From Roseburia sp. 831b (GTDB lineage: Bacteria > Bacillota > Clostridia > Lachnospirales > Lachnospiraceae), in assembly GCF_001940165.2 (NCBI RefSeq), contig NZ_CP135162.1, forward strand, positions 168,501 to 232,500: a stretch of 64,000 nucleotides of DNA, given 5' to 3'. The notes under the pieces were generated by a model. It had not been told where the DNA came from. It searched no databases and saw only the letters and a list, made by a program, of their open reading frames with translations. Positions 9,620-18,029 of the stretch are shown here, piece by piece; position 1 is the first letter of the stretch, and every line of letters starts with the position of its first letter. The position numbers were made by a program, and so were the translations under genes.

Positions 9620-9916
9620 AACTTAACCTCAATTATTTTTCATCGTTGTACAAATTTCACCATAATTTTCATAGGGTTCGTTTGTCACTTAAATCTTACT
9701 AAAGTAATGTATTCCCTTTTAGGGTGCGTGTCAATCGTTTTTTGATGAAATTTTAAAAGAAAGATGCATTGCTTTTCTTTTGGAAAATTTCATGGAAGAT
9801 TACATAATTTTTATGGAAAAAGGAGACGCTATATCTGTAAAATTTTGTGTGTAAATTTGCTAGAGGATAGCTGTATATTGTATACAAATACAGGCTTGAA
9901 TAGGAGGAAGAATCTT
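9620..9916. other. Divergent intergenic region with a 23-bp near-palindrome
   Basis: 297 AT-rich bases between the exporter genes and the spoVA region. At 9871-9893 there is a near-perfect 23-bp palindrome centred on TTGTATACAA (9878-9887), flanked by CTGTAT and ATACAG, 23 bases before the ATG at 9917. It looks like an operator or hairpin. I did not find a convincing sigma-G promoter by eye. Confidence 0.45.
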
Positions 9917-10162
9917 ATGACAAAGAAAAAATATCGAATCTGTATTGCCGTCTGTTTTTTGGTGATTGTGGCATGCAGTGTATTTGTTTTATATGAGAAA
10001 AATAAAGAAAAGCAGGAGTTTGAGGACGGGATTCTTGTGGAGCGTCAGGTCAATCAGGATTGTGAGGAAGAAATTGTGTTGGAATGTCGGGAAAGACAGA
10101 AAGAAAGCAAAGTATTGGTAAAACATTATTTGGAAAGTGGAAAGGAAAATGTGGCAGTATGA
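9917..10162 (+). CDS. Small membrane-anchored protein at the head of the spoVA cluster
   Basis: 81 residues: a basic N-terminus (MTKKKYR), one hydrophobic helix at residues 9-26 and a charged outside tail. No family recognised. It has an excellent AGGAGGAAG ribosome site and ends in an ATGA overlap of 4 bases with spoVAA, so it is translationally coupled to it and probably expressed in the forespore with it. The N-terminus also fits a signal peptide; there is a Cys at residue 20 (VACSVF), but no clear lipobox. Confidence 0.75.
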   Translation: MTKKKYRICIAVCFLVIVACSVFVLYEKNKEKQEFEDGILVERQVNQDCEEEIVLECRERQKESKVLVKHYLESGKENVAV

Positions 10163-10830
10163 GTGTAAAGCAGGAAACAATTTATGTAAAGATAGACCAG
10201 AATGTGGTTTGTTCTGACCGGAATGTAACCCTTTCGGATGTTGCCAAAATGGAGTGTACCAATCAGGCTGCATTAAGACAAATCAAGCAAAAGAAACTTT
10301 ATTCTTTTCCAAGGGAGCCGCAGGAAAAAGTCTGGATAAAAGGGCAGGCAGCAAAAAAACAACTACAAGTGTTTTCTATTTTAAAAGTAATTGAACTGAT
10401 TCATGAGGATTATCCAGACCTTGATGTGGTAAATGAGGGCGAAAAAGACTTCATTGTGGAATACCAGCCGTCACCAGAGCCATCGAAGTGGACAAATTAT
10501 CTGAAAACAGGGGTGCTTGGCATTATCATTTTTTTCGGGGCAGCGTTTACGATTATGGCATTCAACAACGACGTTTCAGTCACGGATGTCTTTTCCAAGT
10601 TGTACTTGCAGGCAACCGGGACAAAATCCAATGGAATGACAGAACTTGAAATCAGTTATTGTATTGGTCTGCCTCTTGGGATACTCATCTTTTTCAATCA
10701 CCTTGGCAGGAAAAAGATTACACATGATCCGACCCCAATTCAGATTGAACTTCGCAAATATGAACAGGATGTAGATACTACATTTATTCAAAATGCGGGA
10801 AGGGAGGGGCATAATATTGATGTTAAGTAG
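10159..10830 (+). CDS. spoVAA: Stage V sporulation protein AA
   Basis: 223-residue component of the SpoVA system, which moves dipicolinic acid into the forespore and out again at germination. The N-terminal half is soluble (VYVKIDQNVV-like start TIYVKIDQNVVCSDRNVTLSDVAKMEC), and the C-terminal half has two membrane helices (GVLGIIIFFGAAFTIMAFN; YCIGLPLGILIFFNHLG), with the FFGAAFTIMAFNND motif typical of SpoVAA. The start is ATG 10159, overlapping the upstream stop. It overlaps spoVAB by 11 bases. Confidence 0.92.
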   Translation: MSVKQETIYVKIDQNVVCSDRNVTLSDVAKMECTNQAALRQIKQKKLYSFPREPQEKVWIKGQAAKKQLQVFSILKVIELIHEDYPDLDVVNEGEKDFIVEYQPSPEPSKWTNYLKTGVLGIIIFFGAAFTIMAFNNDVSVTDVFSKLYLQATGTKSNGMTELEISYCIGLPLGILIFFNHLGRKKITHDPTPIQIELRKYEQDVDTTFIQNAGREGHNIDVK

Positions 10831-11248
10831 TCATATTATGTTAACCATACTTGGTGTAATTTTTGGTCTGGCGGTGTCTGCCGGAACCTTTGCATTTCTT
10901 TTAGTCATCGGTGTGGTGCCAAGAATGGTAGGAAAAAGTAATACGGCGTCGCATGCTATTTTTTATGAAAATGCAATCATTCTAGGTGGAACGATTGGAA
11001 ATCTTCTATCTGTTTTTCCAGACATCAGGATATGGCTCGGTTCTCCACTACTGATTGTGTATGGCCTGTGCGCCGGCATTTTTGTAGGATGTATCGCGGT
11101 TGCACTTGCCGAAATCCTAAATACTTTTCCCATTATGTATCGCCGTGCCAATTTAAAGATGGGGCTATCGTTTGTGATGACTTGCATGGCGTTTGGAAAA
11201 GCGTGTGGTGCATTCTTTTATTTCTGGAACCAGATGGGGGAAGGTTGA
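10820..11248 (+). CDS. spoVAB: Stage V sporulation protein AB
   Basis: 142-residue integral membrane protein with four hydrophobic helices, matching SpoVAB (GLAVSAGTFAFLLVIGVVPRM; YGLCAGIFVGCIAVALAEILNTFPI; RRANLKMG). It acts with the other SpoVA proteins in the spore inner membrane. I chose ATG 10820 because GGGAGGGG ends 10 bases upstream and the added residues of longer frames are not membrane-like. The start lies within the end of spoVAA, as expected for a coupled operon. Confidence 0.92.
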   Translation: MLSSHIMLTILGVIFGLAVSAGTFAFLLVIGVVPRMVGKSNTASHAIFYENAIILGGTIGNLLSVFPDIRIWLGSPLLIVYGLCAGIFVGCIAVALAEILNTFPIMYRRANLKMGLSFVMTCMAFGKACGAFFYFWNQMGEG

Positions 11249-11371
11249 CAGTCTTTTTTCTAACAGAAAGGAAAGTGTTGTATGTTATATTAGAAGAATA
11301 GGAAGGTTGACAGTCCTCTTTTTCCTTTATAAAATGAAGAGAAGAATACAGGAAGAAAAGAAGGGAAGAAA

Positions 11372-11698
11372 ATGGTTCCATCAATTGCAAGACAAAGTGT
11401 GATGATAAAATGTAATATGCAGACGTCGGTTTTAACCGGAAATTATGAACTCTATTATGTGGCAGGTCTGATTTCAAAACTAGAAGGGGTTGAGGTGACA
11501 CCGGATTTAAAACCACTAGAACTTCTAGAGACGCTCCAGGAGAAGACAAAGGATCTTCATCCGGAGGACGAAAGAGAAGCATATTTAATAAAGCTGGTGC
11601 ACGATTACAAACCGGACGAAGCGTATGACGACCAGACCAGGGAATTATTTGAAATGGGAAAAAATGAGCAAAATTTGTGGCAGGTGGTGATACCTTAA
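11372..11698 (+). CDS. Hypothetical protein, 108 residues, inside the spoVA cluster
   Basis: A soluble acidic protein with no membrane segment or named motif. It starts at ATG 11372 with AAGGGAAG upstream; internal Met codons at residues 11 and 16 are alternatives. The middle (ELYYVAGLISKLEGVEVTPDLKPLELLE) looks like an ordinary folded domain and codon use is coding-like. It lies 123 bases after spoVAB, in an unusual place between spoVAB and spoVAC, so it may or may not be a sporulation gene. Confidence 0.65.
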   Translation: MVPSIARQSVMIKCNMQTSVLTGNYELYYVAGLISKLEGVEVTPDLKPLELLETLQEKTKDLHPEDEREAYLIKLVHDYKPDEAYDDQTRELFEMGKNEQNLWQVVIP

Positions 11699-11863
11699 CA
11701 GGTGGGATAGAGATTGTTCCGTGAAAAAATAACAACATTTATGACAGGTGAGGATATCTTCGAAATATTGGGATGACAAAATGGCATCATGAGATATTGG
11801 AATATTCATAGATTGACTTATGTGATATAAATAATCAACTTACATTATGTAAACTAAATGGAA

Positions 11864-11888
11864 GGCGGGAGAGATACCCGTCTTTTTT
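11864..11888 (+). terminator. Intrinsic terminator
   Basis: GGCGGG (11864-11869) pairs with CCCGTC (11877-11882, one G-U pair) and is followed by six T residues. It would end the first spoVA transcript before spoVAC. Confidence 0.65.
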
Positions 11889-11896
11889 AGGTAATA

Positions 11897-12017
11897 GGAA
11901 AATCCGTTTTTATTACATAAAAACGGATTTTCCGCGAGGATTGCACTGCGGCGGAGTTGAACAATGTCGTAAATGCGACCCGCCACAGGCGGAGAATCCT
12001 GCAAGCAGGATTCTTTT
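11897..12017. repeat. Structured extragenic element, three hairpins
   Basis: A compact 120-bp block without coding potential. It begins with a perfect 16-bp stem (11897-11912 with 11918-11933, loop TTACA), continues with a GC-rich part containing CCGCC-ACA-GGCGG, and ends with GAATCCTGC (11994-12002) AA GCAGGATTC (12005-12013) plus TTTTT, a terminator-like hairpin. The neighbourhood is AT-rich, so the block stands out by composition. The layout suggests a dispersed extragenic palindromic element or an RNA; only one copy is in this window. The remainder of the 683-base gap 11699-12381 holds nothing else I can name. Confidence 0.5.
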
Positions 12018-12381
12018 TACGTTATAAGATTTGGGTGCCAAAAGTTTGCTTACAGTTTTTTACTGGCAAATTGCACAATGACAGGTCCATTTTGTTCCGA
12101 TGAGCAAACATAAGAAAAATACTTATTTTTCACAGTGTGATATACATTTTTTCATGAAAATTGAGAAAACTATTCTTAGAATAAAGGAAATGTACCTGGC
12201 AGCGGATATAGGAAAAGCAAAGTTGTACAGCTTGATAGAAAAATAACAAGAGACAACTATAATGGATTGCAGGTTTCCTTAAACAATTGCGAATGGAGGT
12301 ATCAAAGGTTGTTTTGGTAACTAGAAATGCCTTCTGGGATTCATCGAAAAATATACGACAAAGAAAGGAAGAGTAGTTTCT

Positions 12382-12846
12382 ATGAAGGACGAAAAGGAAC
12401 AGCAACAGAAAGCGTATAACAAATATGTGAAGGAAGTGACCCCGACACATAACCTGGCAGCAAATATGGCGAAAGCGTTTGTGACAGGTGGAATCATTTG
12501 TGTGATAGGTCAATTCATTTTAAACATTGCAAAAGGTTACGGACTTGACCAGGACAGTGCAGGTGGGTGGTGCAGTATGCTTCTGGTATTGCTCAGTGTA
12601 ATTTTAACAGGACTTAATATATATCCATCACTTGCAAACTGGGGCGGCGCCGGCGCACTTGTTCCAATTACAGGGTTTGCCAATGGTGTAGCCGCGCCGG
12701 CAATCGAATTTCAAAAAGAAGGCCAGGTATTTGGAATTGGATGTAAGATTTTTACAATTGCAGGGCCAGTTATTTTATACGGAATTTTTACTTCGTGGGT
12801 GTTAGGCTTGATTTATTGGTTTTTGAAGATGGCGGGCATGTTCTAA
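12382..12846 (+). CDS. spoVAC: Stage V sporulation protein AC
   Basis: 154-residue membrane channel subunit of the SpoVA system; in Bacillus SpoVAC is reported to behave as a mechanosensitive channel in the spore inner membrane. Conserved features are the N-terminal YVKEVTPTHNLAANMAKAF, then four helices with GGIICVIGQFI, WGGAGALVPITGFANGV and the acidic AIEFQKEGQVFGIGCKIFTIAGPVILYG. RBS GAAAGGAAGAG precedes ATG 12382. Its usual partners spoVAD and spoVAE do not follow; they lie 5 kb downstream. Confidence 0.95.
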   Translation: MKDEKEQQQKAYNKYVKEVTPTHNLAANMAKAFVTGGIICVIGQFILNIAKGYGLDQDSAGGWCSMLLVLLSVILTGLNIYPSLANWGGAGALVPITGFANGVAAPAIEFQKEGQVFGIGCKIFTIAGPVILYGIFTSWVLGLIYWFLKMAGMF

Positions 12847-12924
12847 GCTCGCCATCTGTCAAGTGAATGGAGTAGAAAATCCGGAAATCTTCTAAAAACA
12901 CCTAAATCCGAAATACAATGGAAA

Positions 12925-13707
12925 TCAGGAAAGAAAATAAAAATGAATCAGATTGTCTACATAGTCAAGATCAATAGGATGTTCCTTTGTTTCATATGTG
13001 GTAATGAGCTGGCAGGATGGAATAATTCCGTTTTGTACATAAAGTTGTAGTTTGGAAGAAAAATTACGAAGATATGCAGGGTCGTCCATCAATCCAAAGT
13101 GTTCCCAATAATAGAAATCCCCGGTTTTTGGGTGACGAATTGTGAAGTCGGGATAAAGATTTAGTTGTGGAAGCGAAAGCTGGCATTCATAGCGAAAGGG
13201 GATTTTGTACTGGAACAAAAGCGAAGTTATCATGGATTCAGATTTCGAGCGAACGGTTATGCCAGCGTTAGTTTTGATGACAAGACCTTCGGGATGACTC
13301 GGATTTGTTGGAAAAGAAGCAGCAGCCCATTGACGTAATTCCGTGGAAAGTGGAAGAAAATAAGGCGATATCAGTGGAGTATAGCGGGAATTTTCATGAA
13401 GAATCTGAGCGGATTTAGAAGGATTCTTTTTCAAAAAGTTTAGAAAGTGTTCTAATTCTTTTTTCTCTTTTTCTAAATCTTCTTCCAAAGCAACAAGATA
13501 TTTTTTATAGGCGAGTTGCTAAATGGTGGACATATCGCTTGTGGAGAGATAGGTTTTTGAATCTTTTTCACATTGATAATATTTGAAATAGTTACCACTT
13601 TTTTGGTAGCTAAGCTGGCCGCCGGGCATTTGCCTAAGTTCATTTTGGGTTTCGGCAAGTTTTTTTGTGACACGCTGATATTCAGCTTCAAGATGTTGTG
13701 TAAGCAT
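12925..13707 (-). pseudogene. Nuclease-like hypothetical gene split by an in-frame TAG
   Basis: Reading the minus strand from ATG 13707, a 62-residue N-terminal part (MLTQHLEAEYQRVTKKLAETQNE...) stops at TAG 13519-13521. The same frame then stays open for another 198 codons to 12925 (QLAYKKYLVALEEDLEKEKK...). The two pieces join naturally at the stop, so one nonsense codon breaks a gene of about 260 codons. The second half (EGLVIKTNAGITVRSKSE... LYPDFTIRHPKTGDFYYWEHFG) has a restriction-enzyme-like pattern: E, PDF, then a W-E after beta strands. A TTG at 13488 could still start a 187-residue fragment. Exact family not named. Confidence 0.75.
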
Positions 13708-13746
13708 AGATAATCCTTCCTAAAATTAATAAAAATAGATATAGCA

Positions 13747-13802
13747 TCAAAAATGAAATATCAAAAATGGAATATCAAAAATGAAATATCAAAAATGCAA
13801 TA
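13747..13802. repeat. Four tandem 14-bp repeats
   Basis: Four consecutive units of TCAAAAATGNAATA (13747, 13761, 13775, 13789), differing only at one base in units 2 and 4. They start a 400-bp AT-rich tract. Confidence 0.85.
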
Positions 13803-14150
13803 TAAAAAGGTGAAACATAAAAAAGATGAACATAAAAAGACGAATATAAAAAATGAAATCCAAGAAAAACAGAAGAATCGTGGAACAAAGGAAAAAATGA
13901 AGAAACAGGAACCATCAAGGAAAATATCCCAATGGGAAAACAAGAATCATGAATTGAAACACTAACATAAAAAGAAAAAATACGAAAGAAAAATTAGAGC
14001 AAAATAAAAAGAGCATCCGAGAAAAACAACACGGTAAAAAAACAGGAATCGTGAAATAAATTATTAAAATGAAAAAACAAGAATCATGAAATAAATTACC
14101 CGAATGAAGAATCAAGAATCATCCAATAAAACATCAAGAAACTTCCTATT
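13803..14150. repeat. Decayed AT-rich repeat tract
   Basis: Purine-rich, very low complexity DNA with degenerate units of about 35 bases around AACAAGAATCATGAAATAAA (seen near 13938, 14037, 14073 and 14108). It makes Lys/Asn-rich open frames on one strand and Phe-rich ones on the other, neither of which looks like a protein. From 14150 to 14410 I see no gene with support except a likely promoter. Confidence 0.6.
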
Positions 14151-14311
14151 TTCAGTATACGGAATTTCTACACAAACCGCAATGTTAATTTCATATAGCA
14201 AGAAGAATTATTTTCGGGTTCATAAAAAGCAAAAACAAAATCTGTTTACCATCACCAAAAGAAATGGCGAACAAGGTCCGAAATTCATCGTAGTCAGCAT
14301 AGAAGAAAAGT

Positions 14312-14328
14312 CAAAATTGTGTTATGAT
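14312..14328 (+). promoter_or_regulatory. Probable extended -10 promoter for the MATE genes
   Basis: TGT-TATGAT (TATGAT at 14323-14328) is an extended -10 element 82 bases before the first MATE start at 14411. No clear -35 box is visible. Confidence 0.4.
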
Positions 14329-14410
14329 AAAAATAGTCGCTTATGGAGCAGACAAGTTGATGGATAAATGAATTCAGATGCGCAAAAATGGCGCAAGAAT
14401 GAGGATTAGA

Positions 14411-15775
14411 ATGGAAGAAACAAAAGAGAATAAGATTATTGAAGGTGTCATCTGGAAGCAGCTGTTGCTGTTCTTTTTTCCAATTATGATAGGCACTTTT
14501 TTTCAGCAGCTTTATAATACCATAGATGCTGTGGTAGTAGGGCAGTTTGCCGGCAAGGAGGCACTTTCTAGTGTGGGTGGTTCGTCAGCGCAGATTATTA
14601 ATCTGGTGGTTGGCTTTTTCACTGGACTTTCCGCAGGGGCTTCTGTGATTATTTCACAGTTCTTTGGGGCAAAAGATGAGGAAGGGCTGAAAAAGGCGTT
14701 ACATAGCGCGTATGCATTTTCAATTGTGGGTGGAATTTTATGCGGGATATTAGGCGTATTGTTTGCAAAGCCATTGCTCACCATTATGAATACCCCACAG
14801 GAGCTGATGGCGCAGTCAACGCTTTATGTCAGAGTTTATTTTTCCGGGCTCATTTTTATTTTTGTATACAATATGGGTTCGGCGATTTTGCGTGCGATTG
14901 GAGATTCCAAACGTCCGCTTTATTATCTTATGATTTGCAGTGTGATTAATATTGCGCTGGATTTATTGTTGGTACTTGGGTTCCACCTTGGAGTCGCAGG
15001 TGTGGCAATTGCAACGCTGATTTCGCAGGCAGTCAGTGCGGTTATGGTCACTGCAGCACTTATGTACCGGACACCGGGGCTGAAATTGATTCCAGCAGAG
15101 ATTCGCTTTCACAGGGAGGAATTTTCGACCATGCTTCGGATTGGACTTCCGACAGGAATTCAATCCAGCATGTATAGTATTTCCAACATGATTGTCCAGA
15201 CCGTTTTAAATAATTTTGGCGTTGATACAATGGCGGCGTGGGCGGTATTTGGAAAAATAGACAGTCTGTTTTGGATGGTCAACGGAGCATTTGGAATTGC
15301 CATAACTACATTTGTAGGTCAAAATTGTGGCGCAGGAAAATGGGACCGTGTCAAAAAAGGTGTCCATGTCTGTCTGGGAATGGCACTTGTGACAGCACTT
15401 GCATTTAGTGCAGTATTTCTTTCGGAGGGCTCCTTGCTCTTTCGGATTTTCACGCAGGATAAGGGTGTCATTATGATAGGACTTCGGATGGTAGCCGTAA
15501 TTTCCCCGACGTATTTTTTGTTTGTGTTTATCGAAATCTTATCGGGAGCACTTCGCGCAGAGGGACATGTGTTAGTTACTACGGTTATGACATTAAGTGG
15601 AATTTGCCTGCTTCGAATTCTATGGGTTACGCTCATTGTTCCAAACGGAACGTTGGAAGAAATCGTAGCCTGCTATCCGGTAACATGGGCAATCTGTGCG
15701 CTCGGAATGATACTCTATTATGGGTATAAACAGCGCAAAATTTTTGCCCAGCAAAAGCTTAAGACAGCCCCGTAA
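14411..15775 (+). CDS. MATE family multidrug/cation efflux transporter
   Basis: 454-residue, twelve-helix membrane antiporter of the MATE family. Two homologous halves are visible: the first begins KQLLLFFFPIMIGTFFQQLYNTIDAVVVGQF with GKEALSSVGGSSAQI, the second LRIGLPTGIQSSMYSISNMIVQTVLNNFGVDTMAAWAVFGKID. Start ATG 14411 is preceded by GAGGATT; the longer frame from 14378 lacks a ribosome site. It interrupts the spoVA cluster. Substrate unknown. Confidence 0.93.
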   Translation: MEETKENKIIEGVIWKQLLLFFFPIMIGTFFQQLYNTIDAVVVGQFAGKEALSSVGGSSAQIINLVVGFFTGLSAGASVIISQFFGAKDEEGLKKALHSAYAFSIVGGILCGILGVLFAKPLLTIMNTPQELMAQSTLYVRVYFSGLIFIFVYNMGSAILRAIGDSKRPLYYLMICSVINIALDLLLVLGFHLGVAGVAIATLISQAVSAVMVTAALMYRTPGLKLIPAEIRFHREEFSTMLRIGLPTGIQSSMYSISNMIVQTVLNNFGVDTMAAWAVFGKIDSLFWMVNGAFGIAITTFVGQNCGAGKWDRVKKGVHVCLGMALVTALAFSAVFLSEGSLLFRIFTQDKGVIMIGLRMVAVISPTYFLFVFIEILSGALRAEGHVLVTTVMTLSGICLLRILWVTLIVPNGTLEEIVACYPVTWAICALGMILYYGYKQRKIFAQQKLKTAP

Positions 15776-15852
15776 GGTGTCAGATAAAACAAAAGCTTAA
15801 GACGTCCCTGGAGAATGTCTAAATACAATAAGGATTAGAAAAGGAAAAAGTC

Positions 15853-17178
15853 ATGTCAGTTCAGAAAACATTTGTAAAATATGTATCGCAGAATATCCTT
15901 GGTATGATTGGAATTTCACTTTATATTCTGGCAGATACGTTTTTCATTTCACTTGCGCAGGGAGCAAACGGAATTACGGCTCTAAACTTGGTCTTGCCGG
16001 TTTACAACCTGATTTTTGCGTTTGGAGCGATGATGGGTGTCGGTTCGGCAATCCGTTTTAAGGTGCTGCGGGCAAGAGGTGAGGAAAAAGCAGATTACTA
16101 TTTTTCCAATGCTATTTTTTGCGCACTTATAATCGGAAGCATCTTCATGGTGCTTGGCGGATGCTTTCCGCAAAAGGTGGTACAGTTTCTTGGAGGAGAT
16201 GCGGTTATTGTGGCGGTAGGAGCGCCGTATACCAGGATTTTCATGCTGTTTACTCCATTTTTCATGTGGAATCATATCTGTAATGCGTTTGTAAGAAATG
16301 ACGGAAATCCAACGATTGCGATGCTTGCAACACTTTCCAGCAGTCTTTTTAATATTGTGATGGATTATGTTTTAATGTTCCCGCTTGGACTTGGAATGGT
16401 TGGGGCGGCACTTGCAACCGCTGTTTCGCCGGTTGTGGGAATTTTCGTCTGCATGATTCATTTTTGCTCTAAGAAAAATACCGTAAAATTTGTATGGCGC
16501 ATGCCATCTATAAAAAGGCTGATTCAGGCATGCCAGCTTGGTGTAGCAGCATTTATCGGAGAGTTTTCTTCCGGTGTAACTACAATTGTATTTAATATGT
16601 TAATACTGAAACTCGCAGGAAATGTGGGTGTGGCAGCGTATGGTGTCATTGCGAATACATCGCTGGTTGCAGTTGCGGTTTTCAATGGCGTATCACAGGG
16701 AACACAGCCAATTTTCAGTGAACATTATGGAAAAGGAAATGCAAAGGAAGTAAAAAAAGTGCTGCGGCTTGGAATTGGTACGGCGCTGGCACTTGCAATA
16801 GGAATCATTGTCTTTACACACGTTTTTGCGGCGCCGATTACAGGTGTTTTCAACCAGGAGGGCGATGCAAATATGGCGTCCTATGCAATTCGCGGTATCA
16901 AACTTTACTTTATCGGATTTTTGTTCGCTGGTTTTAACATCGTAGGAACCGGTTATCTAAGCGCCGTAGAGGAGGCAAAATGGGCATTTGTGGCATCTTT
17001 ATTAAGAGGTGTGGTTGCAATCAGCGCATGTGCTTTTTTACTGTCGGTGTTATTGGGAATGACTGGAATCTGGCTGGCATTTCCGGCGGCGGAATTTCTG
17101 ACTGCAATCGTGACAGGGGTTGCAATTATCAGGACAAAGGATAAAATATCAGGGGAGAAATTAGAAAAGAGGATTTAA
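15853..17178 (+). CDS. MATE family efflux transporter, second copy
   Basis: 441-residue twelve-helix MATE protein of a different branch from its neighbour (starts VKYVSQNILGMIGISLYILADTFFISLAQGANGITALNLVLP, closer to the MepA-like type). The second half begins LGVAAFIGEFSSGVTTIVFNMLI. It follows the first MATE gene after 77 bases; those bases and the previous gene end share a direct repeat CAAAAGCTTAAGAC (15752 and 15790). The hydrolase gene starts 4 bases after its stop, suggesting one operon. Confidence 0.93.
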   Translation: MSVQKTFVKYVSQNILGMIGISLYILADTFFISLAQGANGITALNLVLPVYNLIFAFGAMMGVGSAIRFKVLRARGEEKADYYFSNAIFCALIIGSIFMVLGGCFPQKVVQFLGGDAVIVAVGAPYTRIFMLFTPFFMWNHICNAFVRNDGNPTIAMLATLSSSLFNIVMDYVLMFPLGLGMVGAALATAVSPVVGIFVCMIHFCSKKNTVKFVWRMPSIKRLIQACQLGVAAFIGEFSSGVTTIVFNMLILKLAGNVGVAAYGVIANTSLVAVAVFNGVSQGTQPIFSEHYGKGNAKEVKKVLRLGIGTALALAIGIIVFTHVFAAPITGVFNQEGDANMASYAIRGIKLYFIGFLFAGFNIVGTGYLSAVEEAKWAFVASLLRGVVAISACAFLLSVLLGMTGIWLAFPAAEFLTAIVTGVAIIRTKDKISGEKLEKRI

Positions 17179-17182
17179 GAGT

Positions 17183-17923
17183 ATGAAAAAAAAGTGGAGT
17201 CTTAAGAAAAAAATATTGGTGATTGTACCATTGCTTCTTTTAGCCGTACTTGTAGGCGCAGGAGTCTGGTATGTGAATGATTATTATCACAGTGATGAGA
17301 TTGCAGAGACATATCTGACAACTACGGATGTAGTTGAAGTGAGTGAAAATGACTGGGGTTATTTCTTCGACAGCGAAGGAACGGAGGACGCCTTGATTTT
17401 TTATCCGGGAGCAAAAGTAGAGTACACAGCTTATGCCCCGATGATGATGATGATTGCAGAAAAGGGAATCGATGTTTTTCTGGTAAAAATGCCTTGTAAC
17501 CTTGCAATATTAGGACAGAATAAGGCACAGGAAATCATGAATCAGTATGAGTATGAAAACTGGTATCTGTCCGGTCATTCGCTTGGCGGTGCGATGGCAG
17601 CCGATTTTACGGCAAACCATCAGGACGAAGTCAAAGGCCTTGTTTTAATGGCGGCGTATCCAACAAAAGAGATTACGGAAAAAGAAATCTCCGTGCTTTC
17701 CCTTTATGGAAGTGAGGACGGCGTATTAAACTTAGATAAGCTTGCAGAAGGAAAATCCCTGATAGCTGGAAGTTACTTAGAAATCTGCATGGAAGGCGCA
17801 AACCATGCCGGATTTGGAAATTACGGAGAGCAAAAAGGGGATGGAATCGCAAGCATGACAAGCGGTTTGCAGCAGCAGAGAACCGCAAATGAGATTGCAT
17901 CCTGGATGTCACAGAATCAGTAA
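17183..17923 (+). CDS. Membrane-anchored alpha/beta hydrolase
   Basis: 246 residues. A basic N-terminus and a hydrophobic helix at residues 9-30 anchor it, with the catalytic domain outside. The nucleophile elbow GHSLGG puts the catalytic Ser at residue 133; an acid in LYGSEDGVL (about 186) and a His in EGANHAGFG (about 212) complete a triad. The length and pattern fit the small alpha/beta hydrolase (PF12695) group. Substrate unknown. It is the last gene of the 5 kb block inserted between spoVAC and spoVAD. Confidence 0.85.
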   Translation: MKKKWSLKKKILVIVPLLLLAVLVGAGVWYVNDYYHSDEIAETYLTTTDVVEVSENDWGYFFDSEGTEDALIFYPGAKVEYTAYAPMMMMIAEKGIDVFLVKMPCNLAILGQNKAQEIMNQYEYENWYLSGHSLGGAMAADFTANHQDEVKGLVLMAAYPTKEITEKEISVLSLYGSEDGVLNLDKLAEGKSLIAGSYLEICMEGANHAGFGNYGEQKGDGIASMTSGLQQQRTANEIASWMSQNQ

Positions 17924-18029
17924 TTGGAAGAAAGACAAATGAATAAGAACTTTTTGGAAAGACATACTATCCTTAAGAAAATCAGAAGTGGATTCTTGCA
18001 AAAGAAAACACAACAGAAAGGGTGATGAG

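Noticed and set aside
11133..11738. 201-codon minus-strand frame across the spoVAB end and the 108-residue gene
   Set aside because: Overlaps two better-supported plus-strand genes and has no ribosome site or family pattern.
12828..12856. Hairpin GATGGCG/CGCCATC over the spoVAC stop as terminator
   Set aside because: No T-run follows; too weak to list.
13753..13965. 70-codon Lys/Asn-rich frame in the AT-rich tract
   Set aside because: Pure low-complexity sequence built from tandem repeats, with no ribosome site.
14104..14367. 87-codon frame before the first MATE gene
   Set aside because: Begins in the repeat tract, no ribosome site, no recognisable protein pattern; kept as non-coding.
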